Source: Oligoflexales bacterium
GTDB lineage: Bacteria > Bdellovibrionota_B > Oligoflexia > Oligoflexales > RGVZ01
Direction of reading: 5' to 3'
Assembly (NCBI GenBank): GCA_947494335.1
Contig: CANLUT010000003.1
Location: 1-64,000, forward strand
Length of the DNA: 64,000 bases
In this document: positions 53,551 through 61,754 of the stretch, piece after piece
Layout: each line of letters starts with the position of its first letter
How positions within the stretch are numbered: position 1 is the stretch's first letter
Translations under genes and position numbers: made by a program
The notes under the pieces: generated by a model
Databases searched by the model: none
What the model was told of the DNA's origin: nothing
What the model saw: only the letters and a program-made list of their open reading frames with translations

Positions 53551-54132
53551 TTGAAAATTTCCTCCGGCTGGAGCAAAGGCCTGAAAATATTGACGCCTGA
53601 AGGTTTCGACACACGCCCGACCAGGGAGCGTGTGCGTCAGTCTGCCGTCAACATGCTTCAGCCGTGGATACCTGAGGCGCGGGTTTTGGATCTGTTTGCT
53701 GGAAGTGGCGCTGTGGGTATTGAGCTCGTCAGTCGCGGTGCGGTCGGAGCGCAGTTTGTGGAGATTTCGCAGCCTGCCTTAAAGTGTCTACGTTCAAATA
53801 TGGCAGAAGCTCAGGCAAGGGCCAGTAAGCAGGGTATTCCGCTTAAGCCCTGGCAACTATCTGTGATGGATGCCCTTCAATTTGTAAAGTCGACCCCCGA
53901 AAACAGCTTTGAGCTGATCTGGGCGGATCCCCCCTACGAGGCGGTGGTCGGGTTTTTGACGGGTTCTTCCGTGGACCTTAGCCGTATTTTGAGCCCGGGC
54001 GGAATCTTCGCGCTTGAATCCGGTTTGGATGCCAAGGAGCTTACAGCGTCCTGGGGGCTTGGCTCCGGTCTAATGCTTGAGAAACAGCGCGAGTACGGTG
54101 TTTCCCTGATATCAATCTGGCGAAAATCTTAA
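53551..54132 (+). CDS. rsmD: 16S rRNA m2G966 methyltransferase
   Basis: A 193-residue RsmD-type SAM methyltransferase: FDTRPTRERVRQSAVNML at the N-terminus, the SAM site VLDLFAGSGAVGIELVSRGA, and the catalytic IWADPPYEAV (NPPY-type motif). It methylates G966 of 16S rRNA (E. coli numbering). TTG start with GGGGAG 8 bases upstream. coaD follows, as in many bacteria. Confidence 0.95.
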   Translation: MKISSGWSKGLKILTPEGFDTRPTRERVRQSAVNMLQPWIPEARVLDLFAGSGAVGIELVSRGAVGAQFVEISQPALKCLRSNMAEAQARASKQGIPLKPWQLSVMDALQFVKSTPENSFELIWADPPYEAVVGFLTGSSVDLSRILSPGGIFALESGLDAKELTASWGLGSGLMLEKQREYGVSLISIWRKS

Positions 54133-54189
54133 TCATTTGAGACACTAAAGCCTGAATTTCGATGATCCTCCAATGACTTTGAGGTGAAC

Positions 54190-54669
54190 ATGTCAGCTGT
54201 AGCTCTGTATGCGGGAAGCTTTGATCCAGTTACCATGGGACACATGGACATTATTGTCCGAGCAAGTCGTATCTTTGATCGTTTGGTCATTGGTGTTGGA
54301 CACAACCCAAAGAAGCCTGGACTCTTCAGCGATAAAGAACGCATTGAGCTCCTCAAACACTGCTGCAAGGGTTTAAAAAATGTCTCAATTAAGTCTTCCT
54401 CTGGTCTGACAGCCGACTTTGCAAAGCGTGAGGGTTGCAGTGTTTTGATTCGGGGTCTTCGTGATGCGCAGGATTTTGGGTATGAGATGCAGATGGCGCA
54501 TATGAATCATCATTTGGCTGGAACCATCGAGACGGTATTTATGCCGTGTATGCAGCAATACTCTAATATCAGCTCCTCTTTAGTCAAAGAGGTTGCAAGC
54601 CTTGGCGGCAAAATCAAAGGACTCGTTCCTCCGCCAGTTGAGGCGGCTCTGCGTAAGAAGCTGAAGTGA
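54190..54669 (+). CDS. coaD: Phosphopantetheine adenylyltransferase
   Basis: A 159-residue enzyme of coenzyme A synthesis (4'-phosphopantetheine plus ATP to dephospho-CoA). Nucleotidyltransferase motif YAGSFDPVTMGHMDII, where the TMGH loop replaces the usual TNGH; VLIRGLRDAQDFGYEMQMA and the C-terminal NISSSLVKEVASLGG are also characteristic. ATG 54190 with GAGG 5 bases upstream. Its stop overlaps the region just before the next gene. Confidence 0.96.
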   Translation: MSAVALYAGSFDPVTMGHMDIIVRASRIFDRLVIGVGHNPKKPGLFSDKERIELLKHCCKGLKNVSIKSSSGLTADFAKREGCSVLIRGLRDAQDFGYEMQMAHMNHHLAGTIETVFMPCMQQYSNISSSLVKEVASLGGKIKGLVPPPVEAALRKKLK

Positions 54670-54689
54670 TGTTTTGGCAAGAGATTGTA

Positions 54690-57080
54690 ATGAGACAAAT
54701 ACTAAACCAAGAGAAATGTTTTCTCCTCAGTTTTTATCTCTTTTTTTGTGTGAATCAGTCTTTATCCGCAGCTCAAATTAGCGGACTCACGCCTCGCGAC
54801 CTGAAGGTGACGCGGGGTGACCAATTGACACTGCGCGTGGCAACAACTGGCGATCAGCCCACGATCGAATGGTGGAGCGAGGGCCGCGTCATTTGCAAAT
54901 CTGATAGTTGCGTTGTTGATACATCGTCATTTTCCCCAGGCAAGACCCTAATTGATGTTGTGGTTGAGGATGAATCTGGAGCTTCCTTATCTCAAACGTT
55001 CGTCAGTGCCATGGACGCGCCACCTTTATACACACCCAAGACATTGACTCCTGATGTCCTCGCTCCCGAGGAAGCGCCCAAGTCCGTGGCCAAAGGGCAG
55101 TGGCTCATCGTAGAGCGCGACGGCGGAGTTTCGTTTACTCATCCAGCTCGGCCCAAGGAAATCGTTCAGGTGTCTATGTTCTCTGTCCCATCGGCAGAAG
55201 CCGTCTATACGGTTTCTGCGGGAGGCTTGGGGATTATCCGTCGCATCGGTATGCCAGAGCAGGTGTTATTGTCCGAATCAGCTAAGTTTACCGTCGGGAA
55301 GGACGGTCGGTTTGAATTACTTTCTGGGCGGGCATTGTGGCGGTCGCATTCCGAAAGTAATGATGTAACGAATATGCTTGTAGTTGCCGGTGGCGAGGTC
55401 CAGGTCAAGGGCTCGTCTTTAGTTGGTTTAGAGGTTGGAAGTCTGACCAAAAATGAAAGTCGAGCGATTATTCAAAATTTTCAGTCGCAGTCTCTGACTG
55501 TGAGTTGTCGCGCAAAGGCCAAAGCTGTCCCAGTTGGAATTCGTCGAGCCGGAATGTTGGTGCTAAACAGTGAGTTCATGTGTGTGCGTATGGATCCGGA
55601 GGATTTTCGCGGTGATGACTCCTCATCTTGGGTGTCCAAATGGTCCCCGTGGTGGTTCACGGAGCAACTCACTGGTGCTGTTGATCGGTGGCGCAGCGAC
55701 TATGTTTTATTTTCTGACAGTCGTGCGCTGGCGGAGCGCATTGTTGTCGCCCAAAAATTTAAAGATCAAGCTGACTGTGCCAGTGCCCTGGATGTTTTGA
55801 ACATTCGTCAAGCCAGTGATAAGAAATCTATGGATCGTTTGAAAATCGTTGGTATGTGCCAGTTCAGCTTGAATATGTTTGGCAAAAGTTTAGGGACGTT
55901 TTCCCGGTTGAATGAAATGAAGATTGATCCTCCACAAACGGCGTTCATGATTGGAAAGTCGTATCAAAATCTCAACCGGCATGATCTTGCGCTACATTGG
56001 TTTGATCAGGCTTATGCGCGTGACTATCAGCCCCTATCAGAGCTTGGAGTTGCTGCTGTTTTATCTGCTGATGCTATCAAGGACGGGACCCAGAAGCTTC
56101 GCTGGTTGGAAGTCACGTGGTGGGCGGAAAACGAGAGTAAAGTGGCCGCGCGACAGGCTTATCTTAGCTGGTATACGCGCAGGCCAAAGGGAGCAGAGGT
56201 ATCGGCTGCAGTTTACATGGATAGCCAGGCTGTTCCTCTCAATTCAAAAACGTCAACCCCGCTGCCAATTAAATTAAAGGCGAGTCGAGCCATCAAGACT
56301 GCGCTTAATGCTGACTGGTGGACAGAGCGTCCTATAGCGGGGCAGTCGAAGTTTAGAGTGCAAGGTTGGCACAACTTTCAGACGCCCATGGCTGCGAGTT
56401 TATCGTTTGCATCGACGTCCGAACATGTTCTCGGGGTGGATTTTAAAATTGGAAGTTTTGACAATAAGGGTGACATCGATCGCTGGAATATTTCCACAGG
56501 GGCGCGAATGGGTCTTGGTATAGTTGGCGGTGAGTCCCAGAGAGATCGGTACGGCTTTGTTGTGGAGGCGCATAGACCAAGTTGGACCGGATTTTTTGTC
56601 AGCCTTCAGTCAGATAAATACTTTGATCCAAGTCCAGGAGGAGCCGACCTGCTCGATCTAGATATGGAGCGCTACACAGGTGAGGTCGACCACAGTCATG
56701 TGGACTTAAAGTTTTTTGCTGGCTTCAAGTCTCTAGGCCATCCGCTGGGTTGGTCATTTAGTCTAGGCTCGGGGTCGATAGATTATCGAACGCCTGAGAT
56801 GGGACGCTATGATCATTCCCTTTCTATATTTGATGGGCAAGTAATGTGGCAACCAGCCGATCGATGGAGTTACTCGGTTGAGGGACGATTCAAAAATCGA
56901 TCGTTTAATGAGGGTGGTTCTGACAGCACTCAAACGTTAAAAGCCGACGCGAAGGCTCGACTTTTTCCTCTTTGGCGATTCTCGTTGTTTGCAGGTTATG
57001 AACTGCGCAAAGTTTCTGCAGATGTTCTTACGAGTTGGGGGCGGAACTTTTACGGCATGGCAGTACAAACGGATCTGTGA
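54690..57080 (+). CDS. Large exported protein: Ig-like, FecR-like, TPR and outer-membrane-barrel regions
   Basis: A 796-residue protein with signal peptide (FLLSFYLFFCVNQSLSAAQ). In order: an Ig-like region (about 30-105; WWSEGRVICKSDSC), a beta-rich region resembling FecR domains (about 125-260; FELLSGRALWR, LVVAGGEVQVKG), TPR-like helices (about 350-470; FMIGKSYQNLNRHDLALHWF), and a C-terminal third of alternating strands ending in TDL that looks like an outer-membrane barrel. It probably spans the outer membrane with periplasmic binding modules. It begins 21 bases after coaD. A specific function is not known. Confidence 0.72.
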   Translation: MRQILNQEKCFLLSFYLFFCVNQSLSAAQISGLTPRDLKVTRGDQLTLRVATTGDQPTIEWWSEGRVICKSDSCVVDTSSFSPGKTLIDVVVEDESGASLSQTFVSAMDAPPLYTPKTLTPDVLAPEEAPKSVAKGQWLIVERDGGVSFTHPARPKEIVQVSMFSVPSAEAVYTVSAGGLGIIRRIGMPEQVLLSESAKFTVGKDGRFELLSGRALWRSHSESNDVTNMLVVAGGEVQVKGSSLVGLEVGSLTKNESRAIIQNFQSQSLTVSCRAKAKAVPVGIRRAGMLVLNSEFMCVRMDPEDFRGDDSSSWVSKWSPWWFTEQLTGAVDRWRSDYVLFSDSRALAERIVVAQKFKDQADCASALDVLNIRQASDKKSMDRLKIVGMCQFSLNMFGKSLGTFSRLNEMKIDPPQTAFMIGKSYQNLNRHDLALHWFDQAYARDYQPLSELGVAAVLSADAIKDGTQKLRWLEVTWWAENESKVAARQAYLSWYTRRPKGAEVSAAVYMDSQAVPLNSKTSTPLPIKLKASRAIKTALNADWWTERPIAGQSKFRVQGWHNFQTPMAASLSFASTSEHVLGVDFKIGSFDNKGDIDRWNISTGARMGLGIVGGESQRDRYGFVVEAHRPSWTGFFVSLQSDKYFDPSPGGADLLDLDMERYTGEVDHSHVDLKFFAGFKSLGHPLGWSFSLGSGSIDYRTPEMGRYDHSLSIFDGQVMWQPADRWSYSVEGRFKNRSFNEGGSDSTQTLKADAKARLFPLWRFSLFAGYELRKVSADVLTSWGRNFYGMAVQTDL

Positions 57081-57192
57081 CTCGGAGTCGGTTTAATAAT
57101 GAGATTCTGAAGCTTAGCGTAATTTTTTAAAAATTATTGACACATCTATATCTCTGGCGGAACATAATTGGACCTTCTTTTTACAAGGATCA

Positions 57193-57714
57193 ATGATGAA
57201 CTCATGTTTGAAGTTTTTCAATTTGCTGATCGTTCTGGTGGCTGTAAATTCTTGCGCCGTTCTCCACAAAACTCAGGTTGGCGATCTAAACGATGATCCG
57301 AAGTTTGCGCTGCGTCCGTTTGAGCTGAAAGTTAGCGAAACTGGAGTCGACTTTGAGGAGGCCGGTAAAGTGGCTAAGGCCCTGTCGCGTTCCAAGACAG
57401 CGCAAAAAGATATCGACGGCGTGATGGGTATTATTCAGCTGTTTCAGCAGGGTCCTCGCACAGGTGTGCCAGTTTTTTCAGAGTCCTACGCACAAAATAT
57501 CGTAAATGATCTATATAAAGAGTGTCCTTCAGGCCGCGTGACGGGGTTGGTCTCGATTCGCGAAATGCGGAAGTACCCTGTTATTAGCGGGGAAATTGTA
57601 AAGATCAAAGGCTACTGCATGCTTCCGAGAGATTCAGCGCAAAAATCAAATAGTGAGTCAAATGGCTCGCCTAAAACTAAATCAAAATCAAACTCTAAAA
57701 AGGAGACGATCTAA
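57193..57714 (+). CDS. Lipoprotein, first of three paralogues
   Basis: A 173-residue predicted lipoprotein (LIVLVAVNSC). The conserved core near residues 120-155, DLYKECPSGRVTGLVS then VKIKGYC, recurs in the next two genes. It has a Ser/Lys-rich C-terminal tail (SNSESNGSPKTKSKSN) and an insert before the core that the other two lack. AAGGA lies 3 bases before ATG 57193 and 6 before the adjacent ATG 57196. Function unknown; the stop overlaps the next ATG (TAATG). Confidence 0.75.
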   Translation: MMNSCLKFFNLLIVLVAVNSCAVLHKTQVGDLNDDPKFALRPFELKVSETGVDFEEAGKVAKALSRSKTAQKDIDGVMGIIQLFQQGPRTGVPVFSESYAQNIVNDLYKECPSGRVTGLVSIREMRKYPVISGEIVKIKGYCMLPRDSAQKSNSESNGSPKTKSKSNSKKETI

Positions 57715-58025
57715 TGCTGCATCGTATAATTTCTCAAGGCATGGTCGTGCTAGGGCTCGTATCGTGCGTTCATGTGCAAAGTGTCTCTTTAACTCAAATT
57801 CCCGAGAAACGAACCAACAAGGTTACTGCGACGACTGAAAAGTGGATTTTCTTTGCTGCTAATTTTGACAACGATTTCGTCGATAAAATTAGCGAGGATT
57901 TAAGAGAAAAATGCTCCGGCGGAAAAGTTCAGGGCATTTTGACCAAGGACGAGTATGCCAATTATTTTATTGGATTAGTCGTCAAGCGTCGAATCACAGC
58001 ATCCGGATATTGCAGTAAGGCTTAA
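57714..58025 (+). CDS. Small lipoprotein, second of three paralogues
   Basis: A 103-residue predicted lipoprotein (MVVLGLVSC, lipobox LVSC). The core DLREKCSGGKVQGILT followed by ASGYC at the C-terminus matches its neighbours; the two Cys probably form a disulfide. AAGGAGA precedes the ATG, and its A is shared with the TAA of the upstream gene. No recognised family. Confidence 0.75.
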   Translation: MLHRIISQGMVVLGLVSCVHVQSVSLTQIPEKRTNKVTATTEKWIFFAANFDNDFVDKISEDLREKCSGGKVQGILTKDEYANYFIGLVVKRRITASGYCSKA

Positions 58026-58039
58026 GGAGGGTGATGTCA

Positions 58040-58354
58040 GTGAAAAAAATATTTCCTCTTATCGTGACACTCTTTTTGGGCGCAAGTTGCATGCATTCCA
58101 TTCACCAAGTCCACGTTAGTGATTTTGATCCCTATGGATCATTTGAGTCTGGTAAGATTGTGAAGGCTAAGACAGAGCAATTTGTCATTATGGGCTTTGT
58201 TACCGAGTCTAATTACGTTGATAAAGCATATCGGGATCTCCAAGCCAAATGTAAAGATGGCCGCATTCAAGGTATAACGACCCAATACATTACAAGTTTG
58301 GGGTTTTTCAGCTGGACGAACAAGATTTTGATGCAAGGTTTGTGTCTAAGTTGA
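58040..58354 (+). CDS. Small lipoprotein, third of three paralogues
   Basis: A 104-residue predicted lipoprotein (LIVTLFLGASC, lipobox GASC). The core DLQAKCKDGRIQGITT and the final MQGLC match the two upstream genes. The best ribosome-binding site (AAGGAGG, 58024-58030) is 9 bases before GTG 58040 but only 3 before ATG 58034, so GTG is preferred. It converges with the secretin-like gene 34 bases away. Confidence 0.72.
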   Translation: MKKIFPLIVTLFLGASCMHSIHQVHVSDFDPYGSFESGKIVKAKTEQFVIMGFVTESNYVDKAYRDLQAKCKDGRIQGITTQYITSLGFFSWTNKILMQGLCLS

Positions 58355-58387
58355 GGTCTAAAACAGTTGTTGTCGCCAGTTAAATTT

Positions 58388-59341
58388 CTACGGTCGTACT
58401 TCCAGCCAAATAATGAGCTTTGAATACGACTCGGATTCTGTTTTGCCAGTCAAGATGGGTCCGATGATGGGGATGTCAGCGATGGCAAATGGCCGGCGAG
58501 TCTCCTCTGCCGAGGATGAAAGATTGATGACAGCAGCCAATTTTCTCTCGCCGAAATTTAGGTCTATGGATGATTTCGCCTCGCTAAGGCCGTAAGAACC
58601 GTTTCGCTTTGCCGGTGTTCTTAAAGATATGGAGTAGGGGACTCGGACAGTAAGTCGATTCATGGGGATAAGTTTCATTCGAAGCGATAAACCATGTTGT
58701 TTCCAGACGCTAACGATTGCGTCGGTTCCTGTACGGGACTCGGTCTGTTCTTCGCCTCCCGCGTGAATTTCAATGTCGGTACAAGGGTTGGCTGTGATTA
58801 TCGGATCACCTATGATTTTGCGATCTTGGGATGAATCCGTCAAATCAGCATCAAAACTGACAAGGGCGTTTTGTTGGGACGGCGTCAACTTGATAGCACT
58901 CATGACTCCGTGTCCTGTAGATTTTGCCTTGGTACTGTTAGCCATCTCGACTGTGGTCAGCACTTGAAATTGTTGTACATCCAGAGTCGTTGGAGACGCG
59001 CACGAAGAAAGAGTTGGTTTTATGCTTTGGAATCCCAATTTTTTACCCGTCTCGGGTTGTTTGACAAGAACATAGATTGTCCTGGATAGCTGCTGTGCTG
59101 ATTTTATTTCGATAGCTACCATGCCGGATCTGAGTGCAGTTAGCTGCCAACGGTCGTCGTGCTGGTGAATCAGATGGACGATACCTTTACGGCTAATGTG
59201 TACTTTTAATGCGCGTTCGAACCTAATATCTCGACTTTCGCCCACGATCATGTGAATTTTCTCGAGATCACCCGCCAAAGATGGTTTGGTTGCGATGATC
59301 GCTATCGCCAGAAGAGTCTTAAATAAAAGTCTACGAGCCAT
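58388..59341 (-). CDS. Short CpaC-like secretin (Tad/type II-III family)
   Basis: A 317-residue exported protein with signal peptide ending PSLAG. N-terminal region (about 25-95; HMIVGESRDIRFERALKVHIS) resembles the pilus-formation domain of CpaC/RcpA; the C-terminal half (about 185-317; GDPIITANPCTDIEIHAGGEE, PFAIADIPIIGPILTG, LIIWLEVRP) follows the secretin domain pattern with its conserved final beta strand. CpaC proteins are usually about 450-550 residues, so the N1-type modules are missing. Forms outer-membrane pores if functional. Overlaps the upstream gene by 11 bases. Confidence 0.62.
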   Translation of the reverse strand: MARRLLFKTLLAIAIIATKPSLAGDLEKIHMIVGESRDIRFERALKVHISRKGIVHLIHQHDDRWQLTALRSGMVAIEIKSAQQLSRTIYVLVKQPETGKKLGFQSIKPTLSSCASPTTLDVQQFQVLTTVEMANSTKAKSTGHGVMSAIKLTPSQQNALVSFDADLTDSSQDRKIIGDPIITANPCTDIEIHAGGEEQTESRTGTDAIVSVWKQHGLSLRMKLIPMNRLTVRVPYSISLRTPAKRNGSYGLSEAKSSIDLNFGERKLAAVINLSSSAEETRRPFAIADIPIIGPILTGKTESESYSKLIIWLEVRP

Positions 59342-59768
59342 AGCTAATCCTTGGATGCACAGCGCATGACCGAGTCCTTATTGTTGCTTTGATGTCCTCA
59401 ACATCAGGTTGTTTAAGATCACTAGGCCATAGATTCAAAGCTAAGCTTTCCAATCCATCTAGCCCTAATTCTAAAAAGATATTTTGATCGCTAGTTTGTA
59501 GACGTGCTGGTTTGTGGTTAATCATGCAAGGTCCATCTAAGTCCGTTGTGGACTTTCGTATGAGTTGGACAAGTTGTCCCTTCATGCTTGCGATGCGACC
59601 CGGAGTGGTGAAGTCTCGTGCTGGTAATACGAGATAAATCCCGGGATCTTGGCTTGATACCCGTGGTTTTTGATTGAGCGTTGGCAATGTCCAGGATGCA
59701 ACTACAAAGCCTGTAATGAATGCAGCACCAATTGTTAGCACCTTGCCTGGTATGGCTTCAGCGTTCAT
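59331..59768 (-). CDS. Putative CpaB/RcpC-like protein, short
   Basis: A 145-residue protein with one N-terminal membrane helix (VLTIGAAFITGFVVASW), then YLVLPARDFTTPGRIA, reminiscent of the SAF-domain entry of CpaB, and ending in strands. The assignment is weak and rests mainly on its position directly before the CpaC-like secretin, the usual order in Tad loci. ATG 59768 with GAGG 6 bases upstream. It overlaps neighbours on both sides. Confidence 0.45.
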   Translation of the reverse strand: MNAEAIPGKVLTIGAAFITGFVVASWTLPTLNQKPRVSSQDPGIYLVLPARDFTTPGRIASMKGQLVQLIRKSTTDLDGPCMINHKPARLQTSDQNIFLELGLDGLESLALNLWPSDLKQPDVEDIKATIRTRSCAVHPRISYGS

Positions 59769-60051
59769 GGCATGCCTCGCTTTCACAGCTTGAGATCATC
59801 ATGACAATCAGTTCTTGTGGGGTTATGTCATGTTGTCCCCTAAATGAGGATAGGTCTGGCATTAGGCATGATTTTAGAATGTTGTGATCAGAGATCTGCT
59901 CTTCTGTGGAAGTGATGGCTTCAATGGGACAATCGGTCTTTCGCGAATGATAGACAAGATCTCTGAAGAGTGTCTTTTGTTTAAAGAGTGCACCCTCACC
60001 GATCCATAGTGAGATGAGTAGCGATGATAGCCCTAGAAGGAGATTTGCCAT
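59758..60051 (-). CDS. Small membrane-anchored protein of the secretin cluster
   Basis: A 97-residue protein starting with one hydrophobic helix (MANLLLGLSSLLISLWI), followed by a soluble part with four Cys (DCPIEA, SCLMPD, SSCESEAC). The single N-terminal helix suits a pseudopilin or a TadE/F-type protein, but no family is recognised. GGAGAG precedes the ATG at 9 bases; the gene starts 3 bases after the upstream stop. Confidence 0.5.
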   Translation of the reverse strand: MANLLLGLSSLLISLWIGEGALFKQKTLFRDLVYHSRKTDCPIEAITSTEEQISDHNILKSCLMPDLSSFRGQHDITPQELIVMMISSCESEACHER

Positions 60052-60054
60052 CGT

Positions 60055-60480
60055 TTAGAGCTCTCCAGTTGTTGATATAAGTCTGTATCCATAGTCTGAT
60101 TCGCCAACTCTACTTTTGAAGCGGTCGTAACGGTAAAGACTGGCCACTGGCAAATCAGATTTGGCCCGTCGACAGGCTTGAGCTCTGATTGTGGTGCTGG
60201 GATGTAGAGATAGTTCAATGCGGTGTGTAAGAATTTTGACTGCATTTTCGATACGGAGAGACTCTTTGGGATCCAAGCGTTTTAGAATCATGCTGACTGA
60301 TCGGATATTCTCGAGGGCAGCAAGGGCTCGGCCACATCGATGGGCTTCAAACTCCTCACGGTATTTATGGGTCTGGAGACGACGGGTTTCGTCTGCAATA
60401 GATGCAGTCCAAGAGGTTGCAGCGAACGCAAATGAAATGGAGAGTATGAGGGTTAAGCCGGATGGTAATGTGGTGGCCAT
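60055..60480 (-). CDS. Membrane-anchored protein of the secretin cluster (TadE/G- or pilin-like)
   Basis: A 141-residue protein with N-terminal helix TLILSISFAFAATSW following a short polar start (MATTLPSG), then a helical soluble domain with Cys (HRCGRALAALENI, AQACRRAKS). The layout resembles TadE/TadG pilin-like proteins; the similarity is structural only. ATG 60480 with AGGAG close upstream. First gene of the four-gene minus-strand cluster. Confidence 0.5.
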   Translation of the reverse strand: MATTLPSGLTLILSISFAFAATSWTASIADETRRLQTHKYREEFEAHRCGRALAALENIRSVSMILKRLDPKESLRIENAVKILTHRIELSLHPSTTIRAQACRRAKSDLPVASLYRYDRFKSRVGESDYGYRLISTTGEL

Positions 60481-60722
60481 GATGCTCCTTTCTTTCATGG
60501 TGGCTCACAATGTGGACGCATCAGAGCATGGAAGATGATGATTAGTCCAAAGACATTTGCAGGACGGTTCTGGTGTTGATTTATTGCCAAACCTAGGCAA
60601 TGAGGCCTAAAGTTTGACTTTCATAGCTTTCTCTTTCTCGTGCGGTGATGGCTAATTTGCGTGGACAATAAATGCTCCCGGACATAGCTTCATAGAGCCA
60701 TTTTTGGAGGGTATTTTTTTTG

Positions 60723-61754
60723 ATGGAAATGATTCGACTGACTGAGACGGTGAAAAAAGGTGGCTGCGCGGCAAAACTTCCAGCGGACGAGCTACGCGCC
60801 GTCCTGGATGGACTGAGGCTTAACACAACTCCAGAGCTGATGGTTGGTACCTCAACAATGGATGACGCATGTGTATGGGATCTTGGTGATGGCCGATGCA
60901 TGGTTCAAACGTTGGATTTTTTTACGCCCATTGTCGACGATCCTTATGACTTTGGTGCGATTGCTGCTGCTAACTCTATTTCCGACGTTTATGCAATGGG
61001 CGGGACGCCAAAGACAGCTATGACGATTCTGGCGTTTCCTGCATCGACGCTTCCGCTTGATCTGCTGAGACCTCTCATGCAGGGTGCAATCGACAAAATT
61101 CACGAGTCAGGATCAGCTCTGGTGGGCGGGCATAGTATCGATGATGAGACATTAAAGCTTGGATTTTCAGTCACAGGGTTTGTCCCTAAACAAGACGTCT
61201 GGACGAACGCGGCATTAAAGCCTGGGGATGTTTTGATTTTGACAAAGCCACTCGGTACGGGGACGATCACGTCCGCCTTGAAATCAAAAAAAGCCTCTAC
61301 GGCCTCCATGGATGACGCCATATCAAGTATGAAGACCTTGAATCAAGTACCCGACTTGCTCAAGGGTATGGGTGTTCGTGCTGGTACTGACATCACGGGG
61401 TTTGGTTTGGCGGGTCATGTAGTTCAGATGGCGCGCGCCAGTGACGTCTCTGTTGAAATTGATGTACGAACGCTTCCAACCTTAGAAGGGGCTATTGATT
61501 TGTTGAAAGCAGAGGTGCTGAATCGGGCTCATCGTACAAACTTGCGCTACGTGGAAAATGAAGTGGATTTTGCTGGAACTCCTCAAGAGTATCGCTGGCT
61601 AACTCTCGATCCACAGACTTCTGGGGGAATTTTATTCTCTGTTTCAGAAGGACAGGCTAACGAGGCATTGGCTGCCGTGCGGCGGAAATTTCCGCGTAGC
61701 TCTATTGTCGGGAGGGTTATGAAATCAGCCGATTCCAGGGTGCGATTTACTTGA
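60723..61754 (+). CDS. selD: Selenide, water dikinase (selenophosphate synthase)
   Basis: A 343-residue enzyme making monoselenophosphate from selenide and ATP. The N-terminal loop VKKGGCAAKLPADELR holds the catalytic Cys (Cys rather than Sec); VGTSTMDDACVW, VQTLDFFTPIVDDPYDFG and YAMGGTPKTA bind ATP and Mg; DPQTSGGILFSV is near the end. The second Cys often seen (GCGCK) is Ala here. ATG 60723 after GGAGG at 12 bases; TTG 60720 would be spaced 9. It overlaps the convergent mnmH by 30 bases. Confidence 0.95.
   Translation: MEMIRLTETVKKGGCAAKLPADELRAVLDGLRLNTTPELMVGTSTMDDACVWDLGDGRCMVQTLDFFTPIVDDPYDFGAIAAANSISDVYAMGGTPKTAMTILAFPASTLPLDLLRPLMQGAIDKIHESGSALVGGHSIDDETLKLGFSVTGFVPKQDVWTNAALKPGDVLILTKPLGTGTITSALKSKKASTASMDDAISSMKTLNQVPDLLKGMGVRAGTDITGFGLAGHVVQMARASDVSVEIDVRTLPTLEGAIDLLKAEVLNRAHRTNLRYVENEVDFAGTPQEYRWLTLDPQTSGGILFSVSEGQANEALAAVRRKFPRSSIVGRVMKSADSRVRFT

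Noticed and set aside
58795-58802. TCCGATAA on the minus strand as another sigma-28 -10 box
   Set aside because: It lies inside the secretin-like gene and no TAAA-like -35 box sits 11-12 bases upstream.
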